A DNA stretch of 64,000 nucleotides from an uncultured Clostridia bacterium (GCA_944349635.1 CALVNH010000005.1:1-64000), one strand, 5' to 3'; shown: positions 42,244 through 51,493, counted from the first letter of the stretch. Made by a program: numbers and translations. Notes: generated by a model not told the origin, from the letters alone.

Positions 42244-43365
42244 ATGGGATTTATAAAAAAGAATCTGCTTAAAGTCATAGAGTGGACCGAAAAAGACAAA
42301 GATACGATGGTCTACAAATTTCCCGTGCCCGACAGGTACGAAATCATGAAGGGCTCCAAGCTGGTCGTCAGGGAATCGCAAGCGGCGATTTTCATGACGG
42401 AAGGACAGATTGCCGACGTGTTCACGGCGGGCACCTGGACGTTGGAGCCGGAAAACCTGCCCATTCTCTCCAAACTCGGAGCGTGGAAATACGGTTGGGA
42501 GATGCCGATAAAATCCGACGTCTATTACGTCAGCCTCAAACAGTTCATCGGCATGAAATGGGGCACGGCGAATCCGATTATGATGCGCGACAAGGACTTC
42601 GGCATGATAAGAATCATGGGACACGGCGAATACAGTTTCCACGTGTGTGACCCCGCCAAATTCATGCGCGAGTGCTACGGAACGATACATTCCTTCTCTA
42701 CGGACGACATAGCCGATTATCTGCGCAGCATGGTGATTGCGGAAATTACGGATTTGCTGGGCGAATGCCGCATTCCCGCTCTGGATCTTGCGGCGAATTA
42801 CATCGAACTCGGAGCCGCCGCCAAGGAGCACGCAACGACCCGTTTCGGGACGTTGGGTCTTGCAGTCGACCAGATTGTAATACGCAACTTCAAGCTGCCC
42901 GAAGAGGTCGAGAAAGCGATGGACAAACGCACGACTCTCGGCGTGTTCGAGGACAAGATGGCGGAATACGCACAATACGAGTCCGTACAGGCGATGCGCG
43001 ATTCCGCAAAGAACCCCGGCGCGGGCGGGATGTTCGCGGCGGCGGGCATAGGACTCGGAATGGGAGCGAGAATGGCGGGACAGTTCGCCGATTCGCTGGA
43101 TTCGGTGGGTAAGAGCGCTCCGAAAGAGAAGTGCCCCAAGTGCGGAGCGCAAATCAGCGCGAAAGCCAAGTTCTGTCCCGAATGCGGCGAAAAAATCGTT
43201 GCAGCAGGCAAGGTATTGTGCGAAAAGTGCGGAGCGCAGGTGGGAGCAGGCGCGAAATTCTGTCCCGAGTGCGGCGCGCCCATGCAGACCAAATGTCCCG
43301 AATGCAATACGGTGATAAAGGCGGGCATCAAGTTCTGTCCCAACTGCGGACATAAGGTCGGTTGA
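42244..43365 (+). CDS. SPFH-domain protein with C-terminal zinc ribbons (YdjI / virion-core-like)
   Basis: The 373-residue protein has an SPFH-like domain over about residues 30-230, with segments such as KGSKLVVRESQAAIF and ITDLLGECRIPALDLA. A Gly/Ala-rich linker follows. The C terminus holds three CxxC-x(n)-CxxC ribbons (CPKC/CPEC, CEKC/CPEC, CPEC/CPNC). This layout is known in Bacillota as YdjI or 'virion core protein'-like; B. subtilis YdjI has been linked to membrane-stress responses. It is probably a scaffold at the inner face of the membrane. The start follows CGGAGGCAATT. It is cotranscribed with the next zinc-ribbon membrane-protein gene. Confidence 0.88.
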   Translation: MGFIKKNLLKVIEWTEKDKDTMVYKFPVPDRYEIMKGSKLVVRESQAAIFMTEGQIADVFTAGTWTLEPENLPILSKLGAWKYGWEMPIKSDVYYVSLKQFIGMKWGTANPIMMRDKDFGMIRIMGHGEYSFHVCDPAKFMRECYGTIHSFSTDDIADYLRSMVIAEITDLLGECRIPALDLAANYIELGAAAKEHATTRFGTLGLAVDQIVIRNFKLPEEVEKAMDKRTTLGVFEDKMAEYAQYESVQAMRDSAKNPGAGGMFAAAGIGLGMGARMAGQFADSLDSVGKSAPKEKCPKCGAQISAKAKFCPECGEKIVAAGKVLCEKCGAQVGAGAKFCPECGAPMQTKCPECNTVIKAGIKFCPNCGHKVG

Positions 43366-43379
43366 CGGAGAATTGTGGT

Positions 43380-44429
43380 ATGGGAGACGGCGTAACCGTT
43401 GTCAAGTGCCCGAATTGTGGGGCGGATATGGTGTACGACCCTGTCGCGGGGGCATTGAGTTGCTCCTACTGCGGCGGGACGAAAGCCGTTGAAAAACGTG
43501 TTGCGGGAGACAGGGATTTCCTCAACGAGAGAGCGGAAGGCGAAGTCGACGAAGGCATTGACGAATACGAATGCCCGAACTGCGGCGGACATTCGCAGAT
43601 GGAAAGTTTCGCTTCCACGCACGAGTGTCCGTTTTGCGGGGCGACCAACATAATAAAGAAAGAAAGATTGCGCGGACTGAAACCGGACAGCATTCTCCCT
43701 TTTACGCTGGCAAAGGACGCAGCTCTCGCAGAGGGAAAGAAGTGGATTAAAAAGAGGCTGTACGCTCCGAGCAAGCTGAAAAAGAATTTCGTCGCGGACA
43801 AATTCAAGGGCGTATACGTGCCGTCGTTCGTGTTCAAGACCAACACCAACTCGGTATACAGCGGTACTCTGGGCGAAAATTACACCGTTGCCGTCAGAAC
43901 GTCCAAGGGCGTGCGTTACGAAACGCGCACCAGATGGTTTCGCGTGAGCGGAACTTACGGAAAGTACTATTCAGACGTGGTGGTGGAAGCCAGCGCACAA
44001 CTCGAACAGTCGCAGATGAATAAAATTCTTCCCTTTGACATTGCCACGGCGGAGCAATACAAGAGGGAATATCTCGCGGGATTTTCCGCGGAAAGATACA
44101 GTTCTTCGCTTGACGATTCGTTCGGTGTGGCGCGCGGAATAATAGAGAACGATTTGCGCGCGTGCATACTGTCGCAGTACAAGTACGACGTCGTGGGCGA
44201 ATTCAACGTCAATACGTCCTATTCCGGCACCAGGTTCAATTACACCATGTTGCCCGTGTGGGTGTGCGGTTACAAGTATCGCAAAAGGACGTACTCCTTT
44301 ATCGTCAACGGCAGGACGGGAAAATCAACGGGGAAAACTCCCGTTTCCGTACCCAAAGTCCTGTTGACGATTCTGATTGCAGGCGGTATAATAGCAACGC
44401 TGGTATGTTATTTCATGGGACTGTTCTGA
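43380..44429 (+). CDS. Zinc-ribbon membrane protein (TFIIB-type ribbon)
   Basis: The 349-residue protein starts with two zinc ribbons (CPNC/CSYC and CPNC/CPFC). A beta-rich middle follows (LPFTLAKDAALAEGKKW, YVPSFVFKTNT), with a single membrane helix at the very C terminus (LLTILIAGGIIATLVCYF). Proteins like this are often encoded beside SPFH/zinc-ribbon proteins, as here, and may recruit them to the membrane. The start at 43380 follows GGAGAATTGTGGT, 14 bases after the preceding stop. Confidence 0.82.
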   Translation: MGDGVTVVKCPNCGADMVYDPVAGALSCSYCGGTKAVEKRVAGDRDFLNERAEGEVDEGIDEYECPNCGGHSQMESFASTHECPFCGATNIIKKERLRGLKPDSILPFTLAKDAALAEGKKWIKKRLYAPSKLKKNFVADKFKGVYVPSFVFKTNTNSVYSGTLGENYTVAVRTSKGVRYETRTRWFRVSGTYGKYYSDVVVEASAQLEQSQMNKILPFDIATAEQYKREYLAGFSAERYSSSLDDSFGVARGIIENDLRACILSQYKYDVVGEFNVNTSYSGTRFNYTMLPVWVCGYKYRKRTYSFIVNGRTGKSTGKTPVSVPKVLLTILIAGGIIATLVCYFMGLF

Positions 44430-44485
44430 TTGAAATTCCGGTCTCTGAAACATACAGAACGAAATAAGTTTCTTCGGAGGTAAAT

Positions 44486-44680
44486 ATGATAACCAAAGAC
44501 ATGCTCATCATGGACGCTTTGAAACAGGGCGATGCGGAAAAGCTCGCGCAAGTGTTGCAGGACAGCGGAATGCATTGTCTGCATTGCATGCTTGCTCACG
44601 GTGAAACCATTGAAGAGGCGGCGGCGGTGCACGGCATCGACGCGGACGAACTCGTGGCAAAACTCAACGCCGTTCTGTAA
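44486..44680 (+). CDS. DUF1858 domain protein
   Basis: The 64-residue protein is a stand-alone DUF1858 domain. It has ITKDMLIMDALKQ at the start and a CLHC pair followed by LAHGETIEEAAAVHGID. These small domains have a redox-type CxxC and occur alone or fused to hybrid-cluster and other proteins; the role is uncertain. The start follows TTCGGAGGTAAAT. The XRE-cupin regulator starts 18 bases later in the same operon. Confidence 0.88.
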   Translation: MITKDMLIMDALKQGDAEKLAQVLQDSGMHCLHCMLAHGETIEEAAAVHGIDADELVAKLNAVL

Positions 44681-44698
44681 GGCGTCAGCGAGGTAAAA

Positions 44699-45250
44699 AT
44701 GCACAGCAAAGACATCGACGCAATCTCCGCAAGGCTGAAAGAGTTGCGCACGTTTTCGGACTATACCACCGCAGACATTGCCGCAAAACTCGGCATCGAA
44801 GAGCAGGAGTACGTTTCTTACGAAAACGGCGAGAGCGAGATTCCGATAAATCTGATTTACAAATTTGCGTCCATTATGGACACGGAGCCGACTTACGTTT
44901 TGCAGGGGTTCCTTCCTTCGAAGGACATGGTAAACGTGGTCTATGACGGCAAGGGACGTTCCATAAAGCGTTACGAAGGTTATTCGTTCACCTCTTTGGC
45001 GAGCGACTTCAAAAACAAGACAATGAACCCCATGCTGGTCACCATAGCGCCCACGGACGCGCCGGAACTCGTCGTGCACGGCGGGCAGGAGTTCAACTAT
45101 GTGCTGGAAGGAGAACTGCGCGTCATCGTCGACAACAAGGAGTATTTTCTGCGCGCGGGCGACAGCATCTATTTCGACCCGTCGCACCCCCATGCACAAC
45201 TTGCCATGGGCGGAAAACCCGCGAAATTTCTGACAATCATCAACGAGTGA
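44699..45250 (+). CDS. XRE family regulator with C-terminal cupin domain
   Basis: The 183-residue protein has an N-terminal XRE/Cro helix-turn-helix (about residues 8-62, with TTADIAAKLGIEEQEYVSYENGE). A C-terminal cupin follows (about 105-180, ending with the AGDSIYFDPSHPH segment). This layout is that of the SutR/PuuR-like regulators that sense small metabolites through the cupin. It probably represses genes nearby or elsewhere. The start follows AGCGAGGTAAAA. Terminator at 45312-45343. Confidence 0.88.
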   Translation: MHSKDIDAISARLKELRTFSDYTTADIAAKLGIEEQEYVSYENGESEIPINLIYKFASIMDTEPTYVLQGFLPSKDMVNVVYDGKGRSIKRYEGYSFTSLASDFKNKTMNPMLVTIAPTDAPELVVHGGQEFNYVLEGELRVIVDNKEYFLRAGDSIYFDPSHPHAQLAMGGKPAKFLTIINE

Positions 45251-45311
45251 CGAAGTTCATTCTTCGGCGTGTTTCGCCGTGAAGAAGGTACGATGTCCGA
45301 CAACAGAAATC

Positions 45312-45343
45312 AAAGCCGACGCAATGTCGGCTTTTGCTTTTTT
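45312..45343 (+). terminator. Rho-independent terminator
   Basis: The arms AAAGCCGAC and GTCGGCTTT pair around GCAAT and are followed by TGCTTTTTT. The remainder of the gap up to 45524 shows nothing recognisable. Confidence 0.85.
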
Positions 45344-45524
45344 GTGATGGAATATTTTAAGTTTGCATTCCGTTGCGTCATGATTTTGCGTTTGATTTCC
45401 CGTATGCTTTTACGATATTGTTTCGTCCGCAATGTTTGTGTGCGAGCGTCCTACGCATCACGGAGCGGGGTATTAGCAAAACGCGACAGAAGGCGTCCGA
45501 CGCCCTTGTGCGCAAGTCTCGAAT

Positions 45525-46031
45525 CTACATGACACGGCACAGAGCACAGGCAATCACCATTCCGAAAAAAGAAGAAAAAAGAGACACGGGAATCGCATAA
45601 CGCAGGTTTTTAACCTTGCATTTCGAGAAGTAAACTGCCGATATGTAAAATATTGTTTCCGAAGCACCCGCAATGGTCGCGGCACAGCGCGCGGGATAAC
45701 TGTCCACGCCGTATTCGTTGATTATCTTTTCCAGAATGGCAATCGTCCCGTTGCCCGACAGCGGAACGAGTAGCACGATTTCCGAAATTTCCGACGGGAT
45801 TCCCAGATATTCCAAAGGCACCGCCAGCACTTTCGACACTGCGGCGGCAAGCCCGCTTGCCCTGAAAAGTTCTATGCACACGAATATCACCGCAATATAG
45901 GGGAATATTGTCTTTACGAGGTCGAGAGTCTCTTTGGTGCCGTCCAGAAAACAGTCGTACACTTTGACGCGTTTTACGACGGAGTAGATTATGAGGAAAA
46001 TGAGAATTGCGGGAAGTAAAAAGACTGTCAT
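45525..46031 (-). CDS. spmB: Spore maturation protein B
   Basis: The 168-residue membrane protein has about five helices and the SpmB/nucleoside-transporter-like Gate features: PYIAVIFVCIELFRASG, VPLSGNGTIAILEKI and GASETIFYISAVYF. In B. subtilis SpmA and SpmB are needed for spore core dehydration. The start overlaps the end of spmA by four bases (ATGA). Length is normal. Its presence supports an endospore-forming ancestry, though spmAB is also found in some non-sporulating Clostridia. Confidence 0.92.
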   Translation of the reverse strand: MTVFLLPAILIFLIIYSVVKRVKVYDCFLDGTKETLDLVKTIFPYIAVIFVCIELFRASGLAAAVSKVLAVPLEYLGIPSEISEIVLLVPLSGNGTIAILEKIINEYGVDSYPARCAATIAGASETIFYISAVYFSKCKVKNLRYAIPVSLFSSFFGMVIACALCRVM

Positions 46032-46720
46032 TTGCCGAAAGTGTGCCGGTGCGCTTTTTCGCCGGTCTTGCGTGCGGGACGGACGGACGGAAAAACCCGT
46101 GTCCGAATGCTTGTTGCGGGTCTGTCCGTGACGGGAAACCGATGTGCTTTGTTTTTAGGAGAAGCCGCCTTCGCCGAAGAAAACAGTTTACACAGCACGA
46201 CTCCCGTCAGCGTGGCGCAGGTTGTGGAAATCAGCGTGGGCAGAAAAACGGAGGCGGCGTTTGCGCTGTTCGCCGCCGCGCGCAGGGCAATCACCGTGGC
46301 TGGGACAATCTGAATCGAAGTGGCGTTTATCACCAGAAGCAGAAGCATGTTGTCCGTGGCTTTGCCTTCCTCGCGGCACATGCTTGCCATTGCCTTTATG
46401 CCCGCGGGCGTTGTTGCGCCGCCCATTCCCAGCATGTTCGACGCCAGGTTCACGGAGATGTGATTGTAACTTTCTTCGCTCTCGCCCTTGAACAGTCGCT
46501 TTATTACGGGGCGCAAAGCCCGTGAAAGTTTGACGTCAAGTCCCGTGGCTTCCATCATTTTCAGGACAGACATCCAGACGGCGTAGATTGCCGTGAGTTT
46601 GAGGATGAGCAGAATGGCGTTTTTCACTCCCTCAATCATCGTCGGCAGCGCGTCGGCGGGCGAAACAACCGTCATAAGCACAAGCGAAATCAGGGTCAAA
46701 GCCGTGAATGCGACGTTCAT
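46028..46720 (-). CDS. spmA: Spore maturation protein A
   Basis: The 230-residue protein has SpmA membrane segments and motifs (NHISVNLASNMLGMGGATTP, then ATSIQIVPATVIALRA). It acts with SpmB in spore maturation. It carries a basic tail of about 40 residues after the last helix (from KNKAHRF), longer than the usual SpmA of about 195 residues. ATG 46720 is preferred; an in-frame TTG at 46762 exists. I see no strong ribosome binding site. It is divergent from metG. Confidence 0.9.
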   Translation of the reverse strand: MNVAFTALTLISLVLMTVVSPADALPTMIEGVKNAILLILKLTAIYAVWMSVLKMMEATGLDVKLSRALRPVIKRLFKGESEESYNHISVNLASNMLGMGGATTPAGIKAMASMCREEGKATDNMLLLLVINATSIQIVPATVIALRAAANSANAASVFLPTLISTTCATLTGVVLCKLFSSAKAASPKNKAHRFPVTDRPATSIRTRVFPSVRPARKTGEKAHRHTFGK

Positions 46721-46767
46721 ATAATATTGTATTTGCCGTGCGCCCGCGCTATGCGCGGTCAAATCCG

Positions 46768-46796
46768 TTTACAAAACCGCGGCAAGGTTGTATAAT
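46768..46796 (+). promoter_or_regulatory. Promoter for metG-tatD-radical SAM
   Basis: TTTACA (46768-46773), a 17-base spacer and a perfect TATAAT (46791-46796). Confidence 0.82.
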
Positions 46797-46872
46797 ATTT
46801 GAAATTATAGAATATACGGCAGTCGCACGTCCGTGAAATCGTTCTATGTCGGACGGCGCGGCGGGAGGTAGT

Positions 46873-48855
46873 ATGTCCCGTAAATATTACATTACGACCG
46901 CAATAGCTTACACGTCGGGCAAGCCGCACATCGGCAACACTTACGAAATAGTGCTTACGGATTTCTTGGCGCGTTTCCGCAGGAAACAGGGTTATGACGT
47001 CGTGTTCCAGACAGGCACCGACGAGCACGGCGAGAAAATAGAGCTCAAAGCCGCCGACGCCGGTGTGACGCCCAAAGCTTTTGTGGACGGAGTCGCCGAA
47101 CAGATTAAGGGCATCTGGGATATGATGAACACGTCTTACGACAAGTTTATCCGCACCACGGACGCCGACCACGAAGAGCAGGTGCAAAAGATTTTCGAGA
47201 AACTGCTTGCCCAAGGCGACATTTACAAGGGAGCCTACAAGGGTTGGTATTGCACGCCCTGCGAATCCTTCTGGACGGAGAGTCAGCTGGTGGACGGAAA
47301 ATGCCCCGATTGCGGCAGGGAAGTCAAACTTGCCGAAGAGGAAGCCTATTTCTTCCGTATGAGCAAGTATGCCGACCGTCTGATGCGGTATTACGACGAA
47401 CACCCCGATTTCATCGTGCCCGTTTCGCGCAAGAACGAAATGGTGAACAACTTTTTGAAGCCGGGATTGCAGGACCTCTGCGTGTCCAGAAGTTCTTTCA
47501 AGTGGGGCATTCCCGTGAAGTCGGACCCCAAACACGTGGTTTACGTCTGGCTGGACGCACTCACCAACTACATCACGGGGCTGGGCTACGATTGCGGCGG
47601 CAAAAGCTCCGACAAATACGAAAAGTACTGGCCCGCCGACGTTCACGTCATCGGCAAGGACATAGTGAGATTCCACACCATTTACTGGCCGATATTCCTC
47701 ATGGCGTTGGGTGAACCTCTGCCCGAAAAAGTTTTCGGTCATCCGTGGCTGTTGCAGGACGGCGGCAAGATGTCGAAGTCCAAGGGCAACGTGATTTATG
47801 CCGACGATTTGGTAAAGTTTTTCGGAGTGGACGCTGTGCGATACTTCCTGCTGTCATCCATGCCTTTCGACAACGACGGAGTGGTGTCGTGGGACCTCGT
47901 GGTTGACACTGTCAACGGTGAACTTGCCAACGTCTACGGCAACCTCGTCAACCGCACCGTTGCGATGAGCAACAAGTATTTCGGCGGAAAGGTATCAGAC
48001 GGCAAGGACTATGAACCCGTGGACGACGAACTGAAAGCCGTGGTGACGGGAGCATTCGCCAAGGTCTGCAAAAAGGTGGAGGAGTTCCGCGTTGCGGACG
48101 CGATAGCGGAGATTATGACCGTCTTCCGCCGCGCAAACAAATATATAGACGAAACCGCACCCTGGGTGCTGGCGAGGGACGAAAGCAAAAAGGCAAGATT
48201 GCAGACCGTGCTTTACAACCTCACCGAGAGCATTGTAATAGGGTCTAGCATGTTGGCGTGCGCCATGCCCGAGACCGCTGCAAAAGCGGCGGCACAGTGC
48301 GGCGCAAGTCTGCGCGGGTTTGACGAACTCGACAAATTCGGACTGTTGAAGGACGGCACCGAGGTTGTCGACAAACCCGAAATACTTTTCGCCAGATTCG
48401 ACGGAAAAGAGATAGCCGAGGAAGTGGAAAAGATGTACGAAGAAAGAAAGCAGGCGCAGACCGCGCCCGCAAAAGAAGAGAGCAAACCCGCCGAGAAGAA
48501 CGTAGCGGCGGAAACGCCCGAGGGAGTCGCAAACATCATCGATATCGCGCAGTTCAAACAGATTTCTTTGAAAGTTGGCACGATAGTCACGGCAGAGAAG
48601 GTGGAAAAGGCCGACAAACTGTTGAAGTTCTCCGTGCGCATAGGCGAGGAAACCCGAACCATAGTCAGCGGTATAGCAAAATATTACACTCCCGAAGAAA
48701 TTGTGGGGAAACAGGTTGTCGTGGTTTATAACCTGCGCCCCGCGAAACTCCGCGGAATCGAGAGTTGCGGAATGCTGTTGTGTGCCGTTTCCGGCGACGA
48801 CGTCGTGTTGGTTTCTCCCGAAAAGAAGGTAGCCGACGGCAGCGAGGTCTGCTGA
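46873..48855 (+). CDS. metG: Methionyl-tRNA synthetase
   Basis: The 660-residue class I synthetase charges tRNA-Met. It shows the HIGN version of the HIGH motif near residue 20 and a zinc knuckle (CTPC and CPDC at about residues 125-150). The KMSKSKGN catalytic loop and the anticodon-binding helical domain follow. After an acidic, alanine-rich linker comes a C-terminal EMAP/tRNA-binding OB domain (about residues 550-660, with SLKVGTIVTAEKVEKADKL) that usually dimerises. ATG 46873 follows GCGGGAGGTAGT. tatD overlaps its stop codon by one base. Confidence 0.95.
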   Translation: MSRKYYITTAIAYTSGKPHIGNTYEIVLTDFLARFRRKQGYDVVFQTGTDEHGEKIELKAADAGVTPKAFVDGVAEQIKGIWDMMNTSYDKFIRTTDADHEEQVQKIFEKLLAQGDIYKGAYKGWYCTPCESFWTESQLVDGKCPDCGREVKLAEEEAYFFRMSKYADRLMRYYDEHPDFIVPVSRKNEMVNNFLKPGLQDLCVSRSSFKWGIPVKSDPKHVVYVWLDALTNYITGLGYDCGGKSSDKYEKYWPADVHVIGKDIVRFHTIYWPIFLMALGEPLPEKVFGHPWLLQDGGKMSKSKGNVIYADDLVKFFGVDAVRYFLLSSMPFDNDGVVSWDLVVDTVNGELANVYGNLVNRTVAMSNKYFGGKVSDGKDYEPVDDELKAVVTGAFAKVCKKVEEFRVADAIAEIMTVFRRANKYIDETAPWVLARDESKKARLQTVLYNLTESIVIGSSMLACAMPETAAKAAAQCGASLRGFDELDKFGLLKDGTEVVDKPEILFARFDGKEIAEEVEKMYEERKQAQTAPAKEESKPAEKNVAAETPEGVANIIDIAQFKQISLKVGTIVTAEKVEKADKLLKFSVRIGEETRTIVSGIAKYYTPEEIVGKQVVVVYNLRPAKLRGIESCGMLLCAVSGDDVVLVSPEKKVADGSEVC

Positions 48856-49631
48856 TGCTTATCGACACGCATTGCCATCTTACGGACGACAGGCTGGCGG
48901 AGGAAGTCGACGAAATCGTGGCTTCCATGCGTACCGACGGACTGGAAGCTCTGGTGACCGTGGGTTATGACAGAGAATCGTCGCTGAAAGGGGCGGAACT
49001 TGCGCTGAAATACGACGCGGTGTACTGTTCCGTAGGCATTCATCCTCACGATGCCGTGTCTGCCGACACCGACGCATACGCCGCATTTTCAGAGCTTGCC
49101 ACCCGGCACGGAAAAGTGGTCGCAATCGGCGAAATCGGGCTGGACTACTTTTACGATTTGAGTCCTCGCGACGTTCAGCAGAGAGCGTTTGCGGAGCAGT
49201 TGGAACTGGCACACGAGTGCGGCTTGCCCGTGATACTACACGTCAGGGACGCCTACGAGGACAGCAGGAAAATTCTGTTCGATAACCGCCGCTATCTCGA
49301 CAACGGAGTGTTGTTGCATTGTTACTCCGGGTCGGCGGAAATGGTGAAAGTTTTTTCAGCGCTGGACGCCTACTACGCTTTCGGCGGGGCGATAACCTTC
49401 AAAAATGCAAAACACAATCTCGAAGCGCTCCGTGTTGTACCGCGTGACAGGCTGTTGGTCGAAACCGATTCTCCCTATATGACGCCTGTGCCGTACAGAG
49501 GAAAAATGAATTTTCCCAAATACGTCTCACTGGTCGCCGAAAAGGCGGCGGAAGTGCTGGAAACGGATAGGGCGGAGATAGAAGAAATCACGACAAAAAA
49601 CGCAAAAACGCTGTTTAAGCGCATAAAATAA
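48855..49631 (+). CDS. tatD: TatD family DNase/hydrolase
   Basis: The 258-residue metal-dependent hydrolase has the TIM-barrel TatD signature DTHCHLTDD at the N terminus, GEIGLDYFYD, HVRDAYED, HCYSGS and ETDSPYMTPVPYRGK. Relatives are 3'-5' DNases and D-aminoacyl-tRNA-like hydrolases. The start overlaps the metG stop (TGATG), so translation is coupled. The metG-tatD order is common in Bacillota. Confidence 0.93.
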   Translation: MLIDTHCHLTDDRLAEEVDEIVASMRTDGLEALVTVGYDRESSLKGAELALKYDAVYCSVGIHPHDAVSADTDAYAAFSELATRHGKVVAIGEIGLDYFYDLSPRDVQQRAFAEQLELAHECGLPVILHVRDAYEDSRKILFDNRRYLDNGVLLHCYSGSAEMVKVFSALDAYYAFGGAITFKNAKHNLEALRVVPRDRLLVETDSPYMTPVPYRGKMNFPKYVSLVAEKAAEVLETDRAEIEEITTKNAKTLFKRIK

Positions 49632-49671
49632 GAAATAAAAGCCGTTTACGGTAAATTTGCTCGGGGAAATA

Positions 49672-50286
49672 ATGCAAAATTACGTTTACGAATTCGAAGA
49701 CAGCCTGTATCTCAATCTGACAAACCGTTGCTCCAACGACTGCGATTTCTGCATTCGCAACATCAAGACGGGCGTCAGCGGGCACAAACTCTGGCTCATA
49801 GAGGAACCGTCCGCTGCAACCGTCATTGCGGAACTCGACAAAATGGACCTTGCACCTTACAAGGAAGTGGTCTTTTGCGGATTCGGAGAGCCCACTTGTG
49901 CCTTGTCCGTGATTGAAGAGGTGGGACCTTATCTCAAATCCCGCGGAGCAAGGACGCGTATCAACACCAACGGGCAGTCCAATCTCATCAACGAAATCGA
50001 AAATACCGCCGAAATCATTGCGCCTTACATCGACGCCGTTTCCGTATCGTTGAATGCGGGCAGCGCGGAAAAATATCAGGAAATCTGTCACAGCGAGTTC
50101 GGCACCGAAGCTTTTAATGCGATGCTGACGTTTGCGCGGCAATGTGTGGCGGCGGGCATAAACACCACGATGAGTGTGGTGGACTGCATAGGTGAAGAGG
50201 AAATCGAGCGTTGTGCGGAGCTTGCAAAACAGACGGGCGCGCATTTCCGCGTCCGAAAAACCATCAAGGAATCGGACAGATATTAG
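49672..50286 (+). CDS. TatD-associated radical SAM protein
   Basis: The 204-residue protein has a CSNDCDFC cluster motif (CxxxCxxC) near residue 20 and GFGEPT, typical of radical SAM enzymes that bind a 4Fe-4S cluster and SAM. Its short size and place directly after tatD match the TatD-linked radical SAM family. The reaction is unknown. ATG 49672 follows CTCGGGGAAATA. An in-frame TTG lies 15 bases upstream. It is the last gene of the metG operon; a hairpin follows at 50300. Confidence 0.88.
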   Translation: MQNYVYEFEDSLYLNLTNRCSNDCDFCIRNIKTGVSGHKLWLIEEPSAATVIAELDKMDLAPYKEVVFCGFGEPTCALSVIEEVGPYLKSRGARTRINTNGQSNLINEIENTAEIIAPYIDAVSVSLNAGSAEKYQEICHSEFGTEAFNAMLTFARQCVAAGINTTMSVVDCIGEEEIERCAELAKQTGAHFRVRKTIKESDRY

Positions 50287-50299
50287 ACGTGAAAATTTC

Positions 50300-50325
50300 A
50301 AAGGAGCGAACAGTGTCGCTCCTTT
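50300..50325 (+). terminator. Terminator-like hairpin after the radical SAM gene
   Basis: The arms AAAGGAGCGA and TCGCTCCTTT pair perfectly around ACAGTG. No T-run follows, so termination may be partial. Confidence 0.55.
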
Positions 50326-50460
50326 GCGGTTACGGACGAATCCGTTTCCTTCGATGAAAGCAGAAGCCGAAAAAGTTTGCTCAACGTTTTGCGCCCCTGC
50401 TTTTATCCGACAACAGACGTTGCCTTCTTTTGTACTTCTGAACTTTCTCTTCCGTACGCA

Positions 50461-50466
50461 TATAAT
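50461..50466 (+). promoter_or_regulatory. Possible -10 box for rsmA
   Basis: A perfect TATAAT lies 46 bases before the rsmA start. The -35 region is poor (around TTCTGAAC, 50436-50443). Confidence 0.45.
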
Positions 50467-50512
50467 TTGTGCCGCGGAGCACGGATTATGCACGAAGCAA
50501 AAAAGGAAATTT

Positions 50513-51361
50513 ATGGAAAACAGAAATACCGCCGATTTGTTGAAAGCCCTGGGATTCCGTTTCAACAAGGCACTCGGACAAAACTTCATCTTCGACACCA
50601 ATCTTCTCGACGCCGTCGTTGCCGACAGCGGCGTTTCGGCGGATGACACGGTGGTGGAGATAGGTACGGGAGCAGGCACTCTTACGGCTCGCATTGCGGA
50701 CAAGTGCCGAAAGGTCTTTTCCTTCGAAGTCGACGAGAAACTGAAACCCGTGCTGTCGCTGTCCTTGCAGGGCATAGACAATGTCGAAGTCGTTTTCCGC
50801 GACGTGCTGAAAATGAGCGACGACGCGTTCCGCGCCTTGGTCGGCGACGGGAAATTCAAAGTCATCGCGAATTTGCCTTATTACGTCACCACACCGCTCA
50901 TAATGCGATTTATCGAGAGCGGACTCGACGTAGAATCCTTGACGGTGATGGTGCAAAAGGAAGTAGCGGACAGAATTTGCGCAGCACCCGCCACGGAGGA
51001 CTATTCCGCATTGACTCTTGCCGTGGAGGTGTTCGGGACGGCAACGCTCACGAGGAAGGTCAGCCGCACCGTGTTCCGCCCGTCTCCCAACGTGGACAGT
51101 GCCGTGGTGAGGATAGAACGGGAGCGGAACAAATTGCAGGCAAAGGATATTCGCCTCGTAAAAAGACTGATTCGCGCGGCTTTCGCAATGAGAAGGAAGA
51201 CCCTTGCCAACAATCTGCAGTCCGCTTTCGGTATGCCAAAGGACGAAGCGACGGCATTGATATGCGAAGCAGGGTTTGCTCCCACCGTGAGAGGCGAAGT
51301 GCTTTCGCTTGACGATTTCGTGAAGCTGTCCGTGCTTATGAAACAAAAACGCGGGGATTGA
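50513..51361 (+). CDS. rsmA: 16S rRNA A1518/A1519 dimethyltransferase
   Basis: The 282-residue enzyme (KsgA) dimethylates two adenines in helix 45 of 16S rRNA. It shows FNKALGQNFIFD at the N terminus, the SAM-binding EIGTGAGTLT, and the catalytic NLPYYVTTPL motif. The C-terminal helical domain ends LSLDDFVKLS. ATG 50513 follows AAAAAGGAAATTT. The frame is open to 50192, but that stretch overlaps the radical SAM gene and aligns with nothing. A bidirectional terminator follows. Confidence 0.95.
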   Translation: MENRNTADLLKALGFRFNKALGQNFIFDTNLLDAVVADSGVSADDTVVEIGTGAGTLTARIADKCRKVFSFEVDEKLKPVLSLSLQGIDNVEVVFRDVLKMSDDAFRALVGDGKFKVIANLPYYVTTPLIMRFIESGLDVESLTVMVQKEVADRICAAPATEDYSALTLAVEVFGTATLTRKVSRTVFRPSPNVDSAVVRIERERNKLQAKDIRLVKRLIRAAFAMRRKTLANNLQSAFGMPKDEATALICEAGFAPTVRGEVLSLDDFVKLSVLMKQKRGD

Positions 51362-51467
51362 CCGACGTGCAAAGGCGTTTCGCGTCGCGGAACGGGCGGG
51401 ACAATCGCAAAAGCGGGAAGCAAAGCGCACGCCATCGGAAAAGAGTGTAATTGAGACGGTTGTAAAC

Positions 51468-51493
51468 AAAAAGACGGTTGAGCCCGTCTTTTT
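51468..51493. terminator. Bidirectional terminator between rsmA and the convergent hypothetical gene
   Basis: The arms AAAAAGACGG and CCGTCTTTTT pair perfectly. The A- and T-rich ends make it functional on both strands. Confidence 0.85.

Noticed and set aside
50192..50512. Upstream extension of rsmA
   Set aside because: It overlaps the radical SAM gene and a hairpin, and KsgA proteins begin near the ATG at 50513.
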